Counted from the first letter of the stretch, positions 42,851-50,763 are shown. The stretch is DNA of 64,000 nucleotides from Butyrivibrio sp. LC3010 (GCF_000424385.1 NZ_AUJU01000001.1:248001-312000), one strand, 5' to 3'. The notes: generated from the letters alone by a model not told the origin. Program-made: numbers and translations.

Positions 42851-43981
42851 ATGAATAATGAAATAATTTACAACCAAAACGGAAAGCTTATGGATGACGT
42901 AAGCAATATCATTGAATCGTCACAAAGATATGCCTATCATGCAGTTGATAGTATTCTTGTGTTGAGAAACTGGCTTCTTGGAAAAAGAATAGCCACTGAA
43001 AATATGGGTGGAACTGGTTCTGAAAGATATGGAGCCGAGATAATAGCTACGCTTTCCGAAAACTTAACTGAAAAATATGGGAAAGGTTTTGATAAATCCT
43101 CTCTTTACCGCTATGTAAAGTTTTATCAGAATTTCCCTGAGATTGTTGCCACGATGTCGCCACAATCTATTGAAGGACAGACTGAGGAGATTGTTGCCAC
43201 AGTGTCGCCACAATCTTTTGACGTTAGCAAAGTAGGTATGCGGGGTGGACTTCTATCTTGGAGCCATTATAGGGTGTTACTTCAGGTAGAGGATGAGATT
43301 GCTAGAAAATGGTATGAAAAAGAAGCCTATGAGCAAACATGGAGCGTTAGAACGCTACAGAGAAATGTAAATACACAGTATTATGATAGGATGCTTCTTA
43401 CGACAAATAAGCCTGCTGTAGAAGCTGAAATGAAAGAACTCACTTCTGAATATCAAAAGAAATTAGAGTTTATCAGAAACCCTGTTATTGCGGAGTTTCT
43501 TAATATGCAGGAAAGCACGGAATATCTTGAGTCTGATTTGGAAAGTGCAATATTGGGAAATCTTCAGAAGTTTCTAATGGAGTTAGGCAAGGGCTATGCT
43601 TTTGTGGCAAGGCAACAGCATATACATACAGAGAAGCAGGATTATTACATAGATCTTGTTTTCTATAATTACATATTAAAATGCTTTGTGCTCATTGACT
43701 TAAAGATTGGTAAAGTAACGCATCAGGATGTAGGCCAGATGGATATGTATGTACGCATGTATGATGAGATGAAGCGTAATGAGGGTGATAATCCTACTCT
43801 TGGTATAGTTTTATGTTCTGAGACAGATGAAGATATTGCCAGGTATTCAGTTATGCATGAAAATGAGCAGCTATTTGCTGCAAAGTATAAACTATGCCTT
43901 CCATCAGAGGAGCAGCTGAAGGCTGAAATTGAGACTCAAAAAGAGATATTTTATATGCAGCATCCTGAACTTAAAGAGTAA
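42851..43981 (+). CDS. YhcG/DUF1016 family PD-(D/E)XK nuclease
   Basis: A 376-aa protein. The N-terminal DUF1016 helical domain (about 15-190) contains VLRNWLLGKRIA and YGKGFDKSSLYRYVKFYQNF. The C-terminal nuclease has DYYIDLVFYNYILKCFVLID with LKIGKVTHQD, giving the D...DLK active-site pattern near 259-282. A 48-base in-frame duplication (EIVATMSPQS and EIVATVSPQS, about 97-122) lengthens the linker. YhcG-like proteins are linked to mobile elements and defence islands. An out-of-frame repeat tract follows the stop. Confidence 0.88.
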   Translation: MNNEIIYNQNGKLMDDVSNIIESSQRYAYHAVDSILVLRNWLLGKRIATENMGGTGSERYGAEIIATLSENLTEKYGKGFDKSSLYRYVKFYQNFPEIVATMSPQSIEGQTEEIVATVSPQSFDVSKVGMRGGLLSWSHYRVLLQVEDEIARKWYEKEAYEQTWSVRTLQRNVNTQYYDRMLLTTNKPAVEAEMKELTSEYQKKLEFIRNPVIAEFLNMQESTEYLESDLESAILGNLQKFLMELGKGYAFVARQQHIHTEKQDYYIDLVFYNYILKCFVLIDLKIGKVTHQDVGQMDMYVRMYDEMKRNEGDNPTLGIVLCSETDEDIARYSVMHENEQLFAAKYKLCLPSEEQLKAEIETQKEIFYMQHPELKE

Positions 43982-43982
43982 A

Positions 43983-44019
43983 AGTATCGGATAAAGTAGC
44001 GGATAAAGTAGCGGATAAA
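43983..44019 (+). repeat. 12-bp tandem repeats right after the nuclease stop codon
   Basis: Three adjoining units of AGTATCGGATAA / AGTAGCGGATAA lie directly after the TAA. Read in another frame they give VSDKVADKVADK, a tail seen at the C-terminus of several Lachnospiraceae defence-type proteins, so this may be a frameshifted former C-terminus. Confidence 0.6.
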
Positions 44020-44046
44020 AGTATCGGTAACGCTAATAATGGCATA

Positions 44047-44076
44047 ATAAAAAGACTCACCATCATCGGTGAGTCT
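44047..44076 (-). terminator. Terminator for the minus-strand XRE gene
   Basis: AGACTCACC (44053-44061) and GGTGAGTCT (44068-44076) form a perfect 9-bp stem. On the minus strand it is followed by TTTTTATTATG, so it terminates transcripts of the XRE gene at 44100-44324. Confidence 0.8.
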
Positions 44077-44099
44077 GCATGTGTTTCTATACAAGTGGG

Positions 44100-44324
44100 T
44101 CAATTGTCTTTTTGGGTGAGCGGAAAGACTTCCGGTATCAGAAGATTAAAGTAAGCTGAGATTCTATAAGCCATTTCAAGGGACAGGTTCTGATCACAGT
44201 TTTCAATCTTGCTGATGGTGCGCCTGCTTACTCCGAGATCTTCAGCCATTTTGTTCTGACTGATGTTACGGTCTTTACGCAGGTCGTGGACATTGTTGGA
44301 ATAAATCAAATCTTTCAAAAACAT
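44100..44324 (-). CDS. XRE-family transcriptional regulator, 74 aa
   Basis: A single helix-turn-helix protein (NNVHDLRKDRNISQNKMAED, then LGVSRRTISKIENCDQNLSL, then AYRISAYFNLLIPEVF) of the short Cro/CI type used as element regulators. The ATG at 44324 follows GAGGAG on the minus strand; a GTG one codon earlier is closer to the site than usual. It lies beside the S24 repressor, in the same orientation, and both probably control the ICE integrase/transfer genes. Confidence 0.88.
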   Translation of the reverse strand: MFLKDLIYSNNVHDLRKDRNISQNKMAEDLGVSRRTISKIENCDQNLSLEMAYRISAYFNLLIPEVFPLTQKDN

Positions 44325-44397
44325 CACTCCTCTCGTATAAACGTAGCTTCTCTGACAAGTACCATTTTACTAAAGAGGCTGTCCGATATTGTGGACA

Positions 44398-45102
44398 CTA
44401 ATCAATGGCAAGCTTGCCGAATATCTTAAAAGAGCTGTATTCAGTGATCTGAATGGGATTATATTTTGCGTTAAGTGATACAAGAAATGTCCCGCTTTCC
44501 TTTTGGAGATATTTCTTAAAGTAGGTCATTCCGTCCAGGAAGAAAAGACCGATATCTCCAGAGTTGAGACTTTCTGTCTGTTCTATCCATACAAGCTCTT
44601 TGTTTTTAAATCTTGGTTCCATGCTGTCTCCGTCGAGGTATACGCCAAAGGTTGCTTTGTTTGGCACATGGTCATATATCTCAACTTCATCAAAATTCTC
44701 ATCATCAATATAATTACCGGTTCCGGCAGATGCTGGAAGCAGGGCGACTTTCATAATTCGCGGTTGAAACTCTACGATCTCAGCTATCTGTTTCTTATAT
44801 TCTCCGGACTTTTCCAGCAGTTCAATGTATTCAAGAACTTTCTTTATACCTTCATCATTTAGATTCTTGAAGGGATCATTAGGGTTCTCCCCTATAAACT
44901 CAGTATAAATATCATTGATTCCAAGTATTTCACATAAGGCCAGCAGTGTGTCCGCAGATGGAATACTGTTTCTTTTTTCCCAGGCACTAATCGCTGCATT
45001 TTTTATATGAATATCATATTTTTCGAGCTTGCTTGCAATCTCTATCTGGGACATCTTTTTATTGTTTCTATGCCAGGAAATCACTTCACCAATATTCTTC
45101 AT
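44398..45102 (-). CDS. CI/LexA-type repressor: XRE domain plus S24 peptidase
   Basis: A 234-aa repressor. Residues 5-62 form the helix-turn-helix (KKMSQIEIASKLEKYDIHIK, AAISAWEKRNSIPSADTLLA). The C-terminal S24 domain has the self-cleavage site Ala126-Gly127 in PASAGTGNY, catalytic Ser160 in DGDSMEPR and Lys196 in TYFKK. Such repressors cleave themselves when RecA is activated, so DNA damage would induce the genes it represses. It is divergent from the small regulators that lead to the integrase, with the shared 45103-45373 gap as the likely operator region. Confidence 0.9.
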   Translation of the reverse strand: MKNIGEVISWHRNNKKMSQIEIASKLEKYDIHIKNAAISAWEKRNSIPSADTLLALCEILGINDIYTEFIGENPNDPFKNLNDEGIKKVLEYIELLEKSGEYKKQIAEIVEFQPRIMKVALLPASAGTGNYIDDENFDEVEIYDHVPNKATFGVYLDGDSMEPRFKNKELVWIEQTESLNSGDIGLFFLDGMTYFKKYLQKESGTFLVSLNAKYNPIQITEYSSFKIFGKLAID

Positions 45103-45373
45103 GCCATTCTCTCTCTTTCTGTCGTGGTGGTATCAATTCTCTGTATAAAAATATAACATTTAAAAAGCGTGTTTTCAATGAAAATCAAATATAATTAGAA
45201 AATGTGATATATAGTAGCCTTGATTTGGAATGACAATAGATTTATAGTTATCTATGTCGAGAGGAGATATACAGGCAGCACAGCCTCAGTGCACTCGGAA
45301 CTTACCTGTATCGTTTGGGGAATTATGGAGGAAATGGACGTATGGAGAAGGATGTCTATATGCGTAGAGGGAC
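45103..45373. promoter_or_regulatory. Divergent control region between the S24 repressor and rightward regulators
   Basis: This 271-base, AT-rich gap separates the repressor (minus) from rightward genes (plus). It holds several TATAAT-like stretches (for example around 45185-45215), so divergent promoters are likely, but I cannot fix operators by eye. A very short frame from about 45325 is not supported as a gene. Confidence 0.5.
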
Positions 45374-45574
45374 ATGAAGCATCCACCTTCTGCGCATGAA
45401 ATCATAGAGGCTTTTGGTAAGCTGCTCGGACCTCGGAGATTTATAGTCGGCTTGCTTCGTAAACTGAATAATGAATATATCTCAATGACTTGTAAAGGTG
45501 ACTTTCCCTTTCCTTTTCAAGCTCTTGGACAACACTTTGAATCGGAGGTGACGAGTCTACATGCAGGAAGTTGA
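45374..45574 (+). CDS. Small hypothetical protein, 66 aa
   Basis: The ATG follows GTAGAGGG, and the frame begins with a plausible helix (SAHEIIEAFGKLLGPRRF), then a polar strand region. The 3' end overlaps the next small gene by 14 bases. It has no recognisable domain. Small genes in this position of ICEs are usually control or excision factors; this one is only moderately supported. Confidence 0.45.
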   Translation: MKHPPSAHEIIEAFGKLLGPRRFIVGLLRKLNNEYISMTCKGDFPFPFQALGQHFESEVTSLHAGS

Positions 45575-45767
45575 GTTTTATTGTAAAAAGTGCAGGAAGT
45601 CCATGAAGATGGCTTATACACTTATCGGAGATAAGGATGCTCCGGCTATGAATGGCATCAGTATCAGATGTCACACACATAAATGTACCAGAGTAGTAAC
45701 CCTGAAGAACTTCACAGAAGAGAAGATAGTATTAAGGGCAGGATCTACTGGCAGATGTTATCTGTAA
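45561..45767 (+). CDS. Small zinc-ribbon-like protein, 68 aa
   Basis: Two cysteines in FYCKKCRKSM near residues 8-11 and two more positions in RCHTHKC near 35-41 could make a treble-clef or zinc ribbon. The rest is beta-rich (VVTLKNFTEEKIVLRAG). GGAGG lies about 15 bases upstream in the previous gene. It is located between the S24 repressor and a second XRE gene; a DNA- or protein-binding role is likely but unknown. Confidence 0.55.
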   Translation: MQEVEFYCKKCRKSMKMAYTLIGDKDAPAMNGISIRCHTHKCTRVVTLKNFTEEKIVLRAGSTGRCYL

Positions 45768-45945
45768 ATAACTTAGAATAAAGGCGCGGATATTCCGTGC
45801 ATAACTATGACAATTAAATTAGGACATCATGATATGGGGGTATAGCCCACCGCGGACGCATGATAAGAAATCAGTTAAAGGCTGAGTCTTATTGTGTGTC
45901 CTTTTCTTTTACCTTTTTCTGGTTTCGCCCGGAAAGAGGGAGAAG

Positions 45946-46278
45946 ATGAATACAACACTTAAAGAGGAAACACTTGGACAGAGACTTAAAGCAGCAAGGA
46001 TCAGGAAGAACATGACACAGGAAGAGCTTGCTGAAGCAATGCTCACAACAAAGAGCATGATCTCTTATTATGAGAATGACCACGGCGATATGAAGCAGAG
46101 CATGATTGCAGAGTTTGCAGATATCCTGGGAACTACTGTTGAATATCTTATCTGCGGAGTTATCAAGGAGCCTGAGCTGGATGCGGATTCTGTTGAGATT
46201 CTTAAGTTGTTTGGAGCTATGGACGAGAAGACCAGGCAGATCATGTTGGTACAGATGAGGGCTGTAGCTTATATTTGA
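45946..46278 (+). CDS. XRE-family regulator, 110 aa
   Basis: Starts at ATG 45946, after AAAGAGGGAGAAG; upstream in-frame residues lack a site. Residues 8-65 form the helix-turn-helix (LGQRLKAARIRKNMTQEELA, MLTTKSMISYYENDHGDMKQ), followed by an acidic C-terminal helix that ends at FGAMDEKTRQIMLVQMRAV. The layout matches XRE regulators of ICEs that act with the S24 repressor. It is followed by a strong terminator. Confidence 0.88.
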   Translation: MNTTLKEETLGQRLKAARIRKNMTQEELAEAMLTTKSMISYYENDHGDMKQSMIAEFADILGTTVEYLICGVIKEPELDADSVEILKLFGAMDEKTRQIMLVQMRAVAYI

Positions 46279-46338
46279 AAATTTGCACCTAAGTATTATT
46301 TTTGACAATTCCCACACATTTTTTTATAAAAACAGCTT

Positions 46339-46384
46339 AAAATTCTTCACCTAATGCAGATTTCTGGTTTAGGTGAAGAATTTT
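46339..46384. terminator. Strong bidirectional terminator hairpin
   Basis: A perfect 16-bp stem: 46339-46354 pairs with 46369-46384 (AAAATTCTTCACCTAA and its complement), with a 14-base loop. A and T runs flank it on both sides, so it can stop transcription in both directions. Confidence 0.85.
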
Positions 46385-46405
46385 TGCTTTTCAGCCCTTT
46401 CTTAT

Positions 46406-46422
46406 GTTCGAAATTTTCGAAC
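46406..46422. promoter_or_regulatory. Palindromic operator-like site GTTCGAAA-T-TTTCGAAC
   Basis: Perfect 8-bp inverted repeat around one T, 122 bases before the sigma-like gene. Size and symmetry fit an XRE or S24 repressor half-site pair. Confidence 0.5.
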
Positions 46423-46514
46423 CTAAAGTTCTATTTCTAAGAGAACGTATTATTCCGTCACGTTCCGTAGAATTACATATGTAAGCAAGAGGTACAGCTT
46501 AGCCGGCTAACCTG

Positions 46515-46538
46515 ACCTCCGGGTTTCAAACAGGAGGT
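46515..46538 (+). promoter_or_regulatory. Ribosome-binding site sequestered by an upstream hairpin arm
   Basis: ACCTCC (46515-46520) is the exact complement of GGAGGT (46533-46538), the ribosome-binding site of the sigma-like gene, with a 12-base loop. CCTG just before it can pair with CAGG. Translation would be low unless the hairpin is opened. Confidence 0.5.
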
Positions 46539-46543
46539 GCGAC

Positions 46544-47107
46544 ATGAGTAAGAAAGATAAAGAAATATTTGACTCCTATGCAAGTGGTAATCCAAATCAG
46601 CGCTTTGATCTGATCTACAAGAATTACCATACTTTTCCCAAACTGATCGACAGCTTTGAGACTGGGGTGTTCAACATGATCCTCAATGAGAGGGAATATA
46701 ACCGAAGGGCAAAGAACAAGGCGGATCTGGGAGTAAGGGTACAGACCAGCAACAAAAGTGATCCTACTGCAAAGCTTGCTGTAGAAAGAGTCATGATTCG
46801 TGAAGCGATTGAGAAATGTGATCTTGACGGAGGAATCCTTAAGGATACGGATAACCCGGAAATGCACAGGAAGAATATCTGGACAATAGCAATGATGCGC
46901 AGGGAATACGAAGTATTTGATTCCTTCCTTAATACACTCGATGGAAGGGAATACACCATAATGACCAGACATCTTAATGAGAAGTGTACTGCAGCAAAGA
47001 TTGCAGAGGAGCTGAAGATTGCAGATAAAACCGTCAGTAATCAGCTGTCAGAAATCAAGTGTTCACTTAGGGAAAACATCACACCATATTTCAGGGAAGC
47101 GATATAA
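46544..47107 (+). CDS. Sigma-70-like ICE regulator, 187 aa
   Basis: A helical protein with a C-terminal region-4-like helix-turn-helix (REYTIMTRHLNEKCTAAKIA, EELKIADKTVSNQLSEIKCS). The N-terminal 120 residues do not clearly match sigma region 2. ICE relatives carry similar sigma-like or DNA-binding proteins before the excisionase and integrase genes, probably activating transcription. A hairpin covers its ribosome-binding site. The next gene follows 13 bases later. Confidence 0.7.
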   Translation: MSKKDKEIFDSYASGNPNQRFDLIYKNYHTFPKLIDSFETGVFNMILNEREYNRRAKNKADLGVRVQTSNKSDPTAKLAVERVMIREAIEKCDLDGGILKDTDNPEMHRKNIWTIAMMRREYEVFDSFLNTLDGREYTIMTRHLNEKCTAAKIAEELKIADKTVSNQLSEIKCSLRENITPYFREAI

Positions 47108-47120
47108 GGAGGCTTAGGCA

Positions 47121-47342
47121 ATGGCATACAAGAGAAAAGAACTGGAGAACATGGACAACCTGTTCACCAATGGAAAAAAGAAATTTGTTAAGTACGAAGA
47201 GGGAGCTGCGATGTTTTCCATGGGGATCCACTCATTTATGGATCTGGCAAAAGAAGCAAAGGCTGTTTACCGCATCAGACGGATAGTGTTGGTGAACACT
47301 GAGATCATAGAGGAGTACCTGGAGAACTTCAGAGACCTGTAG
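47121..47342 (+). CDS. DUF6462 family small DNA-binding protein
   Basis: A 73-aa protein with the DUF6462 pattern (KKKFVKYEEGAAMFSMGIHS, AKEAKAVYRIRRIVLVNTEI, then EEYLENF), a short MerR/excisionase-like winged helix. Two relatives lie at 49374 and 49742. Position before the integrase suggests an excisionase or directionality role; that is inference. GGAGG precedes the ATG. Confidence 0.8.
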   Translation: MAYKRKELENMDNLFTNGKKKFVKYEEGAAMFSMGIHSFMDLAKEAKAVYRIRRIVLVNTEIIEEYLENFRDL

Positions 47343-47445
47343 ACGGATTGATTATTTAAGAAACAGACTTTAGTTTTGGATAAATAAGCATTGATTAAAT
47401 GTGGGACATTTAATATAATTTAAGCAGAGATACGAAAGGAGCGAT

Positions 47446-47619
47446 ATGATGGCAGGACATGGAAGACCACCGGTAGAGGAACCGAAGAATGTGAAGATCG
47501 GTCTTCGCGTTAGTGAAGAAGAGAGAAATCGCCTGCTTGCGTATTGCGAGAAGATGAATCTCACTCAATCCCAGGTTTTGAAGGAAGCGTTGGATCTTCT
47601 TTACAAGACCAAGCCATGA
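47446..47619 (+). CDS. Ribbon-helix-helix protein, 57 aa
   Basis: A small CopG/Arc-like protein: an N-terminal tail (GHGRPPVEEPKN), the ribbon VKIGLRVSEEE, then two helices (RNRLLAYCEKMNLTQSQVLK, EALDLLYK). GAAAGGAG precedes the two adjacent ATG codons at 47446 and 47449. It lies 36 bases before the integrase and probably controls it or helps recombination. Confidence 0.8.
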   Translation: MMAGHGRPPVEEPKNVKIGLRVSEEERNRLLAYCEKMNLTQSQVLKEALDLLYKTKP

Positions 47620-47655
47620 CTAAAGCTGTTTCTTCTTTTTATAAGGAGGAACAAG

Positions 47656-48885
47656 ATGGCACAAAGCAGAAAGGACTCCCGCGGATATGCGCTCAGAAGC
47701 GGAGAGTGTCAGAGATCGGATGGTCGTTATTCGTTTTCGTATACGGATAAGGACAGGAAGAGACAGGTAGTATATGCAACGGACCTGATCTCACTCCGAA
47801 AGAAGGAGCAGCAGATCAGACGTGACCTTGAGGATGGACTGGATCCGAGGAGGGCAGAGCGCATTACAGTCAACAAGGTATATGACGAGTACATGAAGCA
47901 GAAGTTCGACCTGAAGCCCACGACAAGATGCAATTACCTTTATACCTATGATCATTTCATAAGGGATAGCTTTGGCAGACGAAGACTGGTTGATATCAAG
48001 TACACGGATGTGAAGAAGTTCTATTACAGCCTTCTCACTGAGAAAGGATACTCTGCAGCTACTGTGGACAACGTACACACCCAGCTTCATCCGGCATTCC
48101 AGATGGCAGTGAGGGACGGGCTGATAAGAGTCAATCCTGCAGCCGGTGTTCTCGGGGAGATCAAGAAGAGTCATGTATGGGTAACTGAAAAGAGAATGGC
48201 TCTCACGGTTCCCGAGCAGAAAGCTTTCATGAATTATCTGTTCAATGAGCATCGCTATCAGGGATGGAAGTCTGTAATAACAGTACTCATAGGTACAGGG
48301 CTCCGTATAGGAGAGTGTCTTGGACTTCGCTGGGAAGATCTTGATTTTGAGAATCGCACCATAAGCGTGAACCACAGCCTGGTCCATCGTCAGTTTGAGG
48401 AGGGCGGTGAATCACTTCATATCAGCACTCCCAAGACCAAGGCAGGAACAAGAACCGTACCGATGATAGAGCAGGTCTACGAGGCATTCCTTGAAGAGTA
48501 CCAGCTCCAGCAGATCACAGGATTCTGCACACAGGAGATTGAAGGGTATTCAGGATTTGTTTTTGCAAGCTCCAATGGCTCGATCACATTACCTCAGGAA
48601 GTGAACAGAGCAATCCATTCACTCATCGCAGATTACAATGCTGAAGAATCTGCAAATGCCAAGAAAGAAGGAAGACTTCCATTGATACTTCCAAAGATCT
48701 CGGCACATCATTTAAGGCATACCTTCTGTACCAGACTTTGTGAGAATGAGACAAACATCAAAGTCATTCAGTCGATCATGGGACACAAGGATATCCAGAC
48801 CACTCTGGACATCTACGCAGATTGTACTGAGGAGAAAAAGAAGGAAGTCATCCACAACATGGAAGGTAAAATTTTCATCATGTAA
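47656..48885 (+). CDS. int: Tyrosine site-specific integrase of the ICE
   Basis: A 409-aa phage-type recombinase. Residues 1-60 form the arm-binding domain, 70-165 the core-binding SAM-like domain (YDEYMKQKFDLKPTTRCNYL), and 190-400 the catalytic domain: Arg near 216 in GTGLRIGECLGLRW, HHLRHTFCTRL near 351-361, and the nucleophile Tyr near 387 in TTLDIYADC. All catalytic residues are intact. AAGGAGG precedes the ATG. It should integrate and excise the ICE; the attachment site lies beyond its 3' end. Confidence 0.95.
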   Translation: MAQSRKDSRGYALRSGECQRSDGRYSFSYTDKDRKRQVVYATDLISLRKKEQQIRRDLEDGLDPRRAERITVNKVYDEYMKQKFDLKPTTRCNYLYTYDHFIRDSFGRRRLVDIKYTDVKKFYYSLLTEKGYSAATVDNVHTQLHPAFQMAVRDGLIRVNPAAGVLGEIKKSHVWVTEKRMALTVPEQKAFMNYLFNEHRYQGWKSVITVLIGTGLRIGECLGLRWEDLDFENRTISVNHSLVHRQFEEGGESLHISTPKTKAGTRTVPMIEQVYEAFLEEYQLQQITGFCTQEIEGYSGFVFASSNGSITLPQEVNRAIHSLIADYNAEESANAKKEGRLPLILPKISAHHLRHTFCTRLCENETNIKVIQSIMGHKDIQTTLDIYADCTEEKKKEVIHNMEGKIFIM

Positions 48886-48998
48886 GTGGCCTGTTACGGC
48901 AACAGATTTTGCATCAGTTTCAAAATCCGTCCTAATCCATTTCAGGACAGAAAAATTCGATTTGACACACGGTTTACCACTCGTTCAGGTATCACGAT

Positions 48999-49075
48999 GG
49001 ACAAGGATGGAAAAATAAAAAGTGCCTTATTCGGACTTCTATGGACAGCATGGGACAAGGATGGACAAGGACGGA
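48999..49075 (+). repeat. Three direct repeats GGACAAGGAYGGA near the ICE end
   Basis: Copies at 48999-49011, 49053-49065 and 49063-49075 (the last two overlap by three bases) lie 110-190 bases after the integrase stop. Repeats in this position can be integrase arm sites. The 488-base gap 48886-49373 contains no supported gene. Confidence 0.55.
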
Positions 49076-49271
49076 TAAAATTGCTCAGTCCGTCCCTACA
49101 CTTAAGTCCATGAAGTGATAAGCCCAGTATTCATGAGGGTTTTTGAGATAAGGAATGGCATTTTGACAAACTCCTGACAAACGGGAGATGAATTTAGAGG
49201 TTTGTAGATGCGCTCAGAGGCGCACCGTTAAAAACAGAAAACTTTTTTTCGATAACTTTACAAAAGGTTAT

Positions 49272-49316
49272 AAGAGCTACTTTTTAGAAAACAAAATTCT
49301 AAGAAGTAGCTCTTTT
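49272..49316 (+). terminator. Terminator-like hairpin upstream of the second module
   Basis: AAGAGCTACTT (49272-49283) pairs with AAGTAGCTCTT (about 49104-49314 side, at 49304-49314), extended by TTAGAA with TTCTAA, and followed by a T run. It insulates the second replication module from the ICE end. Confidence 0.7.
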
Positions 49317-49373
49317 TGTTGGCTGATTCATGGATGGTTCTTCAGCACATAAAAAATAAGGAGGACATCATAC

Positions 49374-49739
49374 ATGAAAAGAAAAAAAGAAGACAGACCG
49401 TATTTTGATGATAACCGTGATTACGTTGGCGAACTTGAAAATGAGAATGAGAAAAACAGTCCATTTAACCGGGAAGTTATAGTCCAGGAAAAAGTAGTGA
49501 TGCGTACCTTGAGGAAAAAGTGGCTCAGATATAGGGATGCAGAAATTGTTTACAGCCTTGAGCATAAGAAAATTCTTGAGATGGCAGACCAGGCAGGAGC
49601 GATTTACAGAAGAGAAGGAACCGTTCTGATCAACAGAGACATCTTTGATGAGTATCTTGAGAGATTCCACCAGCCTGCGGGAATGTATCAAACAAATGGT
49701 AATCGGGAGAAAAAAGTTTTGGAAGAGAGGGAGGGCTGA
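49374..49739 (+). CDS. DUF6462 family protein, 121 aa
   Basis: The first 45 residues are charged and low in structure; residues 48-100 form the DUF6462 fold (KKWLRYRDAEIVYSLEHKKI, AGAIYRREGTVLINRDIFDE, YLERF), related to the proteins at 47121 and 49742. AAGGAGGACATC precedes the ATG. It probably binds DNA at the element end. It is two bases upstream of the next DUF6462 gene. Confidence 0.8.
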   Translation: MKRKKEDRPYFDDNRDYVGELENENEKNSPFNREVIVQEKVVMRTLRKKWLRYRDAEIVYSLEHKKILEMADQAGAIYRREGTVLINRDIFDEYLERFHQPAGMYQTNGNREKKVLEEREG

Positions 49740-49741
49740 AT

Positions 49742-49993
49742 ATGTTCGGAACAATATGGATGTTCTCGGATCAGATTGATGATGAAGATATTCTGTTTGC
49801 CCAGAGAAGTTTTATCACCTACAACATGGCCATTGATTACTACAAGATGAGCTACAGGGCAGTTACTCGTGTGGCAGACAGGTCCGGTGCCTTTTACAAA
49901 CTTCATAAAAAGGTTCTCATAAACAGGGCAATCTTTGAGGACTACTTAAGAAAAAATGGAAAAGATGGGAGGAAAAAAGTATGTGCAAAGTAA
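49742..49993 (+). CDS. DUF6462 family protein, 83 aa
   Basis: A second, shorter copy: FITYNMAIDYYKMSYRAVTR, then GAFYKLHKKVLINRAIFEDY. It overlaps the parA start by 13 bases. Two tandem DUF6462 genes before parA suggest regulators or excision factors of this second element. They are diverged from each other, not a recent duplication. Confidence 0.8.
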   Translation: MFGTIWMFSDQIDDEDILFAQRSFITYNMAIDYYKMSYRAVTRVADRSGAFYKLHKKVLINRAIFEDYLRKNGKDGRKKVCAK

Positions 49994-50763
49994 TCGCAAT
50001 CGCAAATCAGAAAGGTGGCGTAGCTAAAACCACAACTGCTATGAATCTTGGAATAGGACTTGCAAACAAGGGGCATAAGGTACTTTTAATTGATAACGAT
50101 CCACAAGGGAGCCTTTCTATCTGCATGGGATATAAGGATCCGGACAGCCTTGAACTCACTATCGTTGATGTTATCGAGAAGATTGTTAATGAGGAAGATA
50201 TTCCGGAAGGTTTCGCTATCATGCACCACAGTGAGAACGTAGATCTTCTTCCTTCAAATATCGGATTATCCGCTGCAGAGGTATCACTTGTAAACGTAAT
50301 GAGCAGAGAGCTGGTACTTAGGGATTATGTGGAACAGATAAAGGACCAGTATTCATACATCATCATTGATTGCATGCCATCTCTGGGTGTTATGACCGTA
50401 AATGCTCTTGCTTGCGCTGACACTTGCCTCATACCCTGTGCCGCAGCGTTTCTTCCTGTAAAGGGTCTTCAGGCACTGCTTAAGACCATCTATACAGTAA
50501 AGCGCAGACTTAATTCAAAGCTTGAGATTGAAGGAATTCTATTAACTATGGTTGATAAGAGAACCAACTATGCTAAGGAAATTATTGCAGAGGTTAATGA
50601 AGTATATGGAAAAAGCCTCCGAGTCCTTCCTACGGAGATTCCGCTATCAATCAGAGCAAGTGAAACATCTGCTATGAGTAAAAGCATATATGAATATGAT
50701 CCAAAAGGCAAGGTGGCAAGTGCCTATAGTGAACTTACAGAGTTTGTCGCAGATAATTCATGA
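49981..50763 (+). CDS. parA: ParA-family partition ATPase
   Basis: A 260-aa protein with the deviant Walker A KGGVAKTT near residues 11-18, the DNDPQGSLS motif near 38-46, and IIDCMPSLGVM near 122-132, as in Soj/ParA. It moves partition complexes on the nucleoid and would help keep an excised or replicating element. It is followed 15 bases later by parB. Confidence 0.95.
   Translation: MCKVIAIANQKGGVAKTTTAMNLGIGLANKGHKVLLIDNDPQGSLSICMGYKDPDSLELTIVDVIEKIVNEEDIPEGFAIMHHSENVDLLPSNIGLSAAEVSLVNVMSRELVLRDYVEQIKDQYSYIIIDCMPSLGVMTVNALACADTCLIPCAAAFLPVKGLQALLKTIYTVKRRLNSKLEIEGILLTMVDKRTNYAKEIIAEVNEVYGKSLRVLPTEIPLSIRASETSAMSKSIYEYDPKGKVASAYSELTEFVADNS

Larger units (their letters stand above)
2..49100. 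mobile_element. Tn1549/CTn-like integrative and conjugative element, left end outside the window
   Basis: The gene order PcfB, VirD4, Maff2, VirB6, PrgI, VirB4, NlpC/P60, DUF4315, DUF4366, TopB, MobC, relaxase is the standard core of Firmicutes Tn1549-like ICEs. A tyrosine integrase at 47656-48885 with small regulators upstream closes the right side. The left end lies before base 1, since the window opens inside a replication initiator. The right boundary is set only roughly, to the non-coding stretch after the integrase; no att core could be defined because the left end is not visible. About 26 kb of cargo sits between relaxase and regulators. Confidence 0.85.

Noticed and set aside
43983-44019. 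CRISPR array
   Set aside because: The repeats are adjoining 12-bp units without spacers, and no cas genes are present.
45325-45402. A 25-codon frame in the divergent control region
   Set aside because: Very short, overlaps the start of the next gene and has no supporting features.
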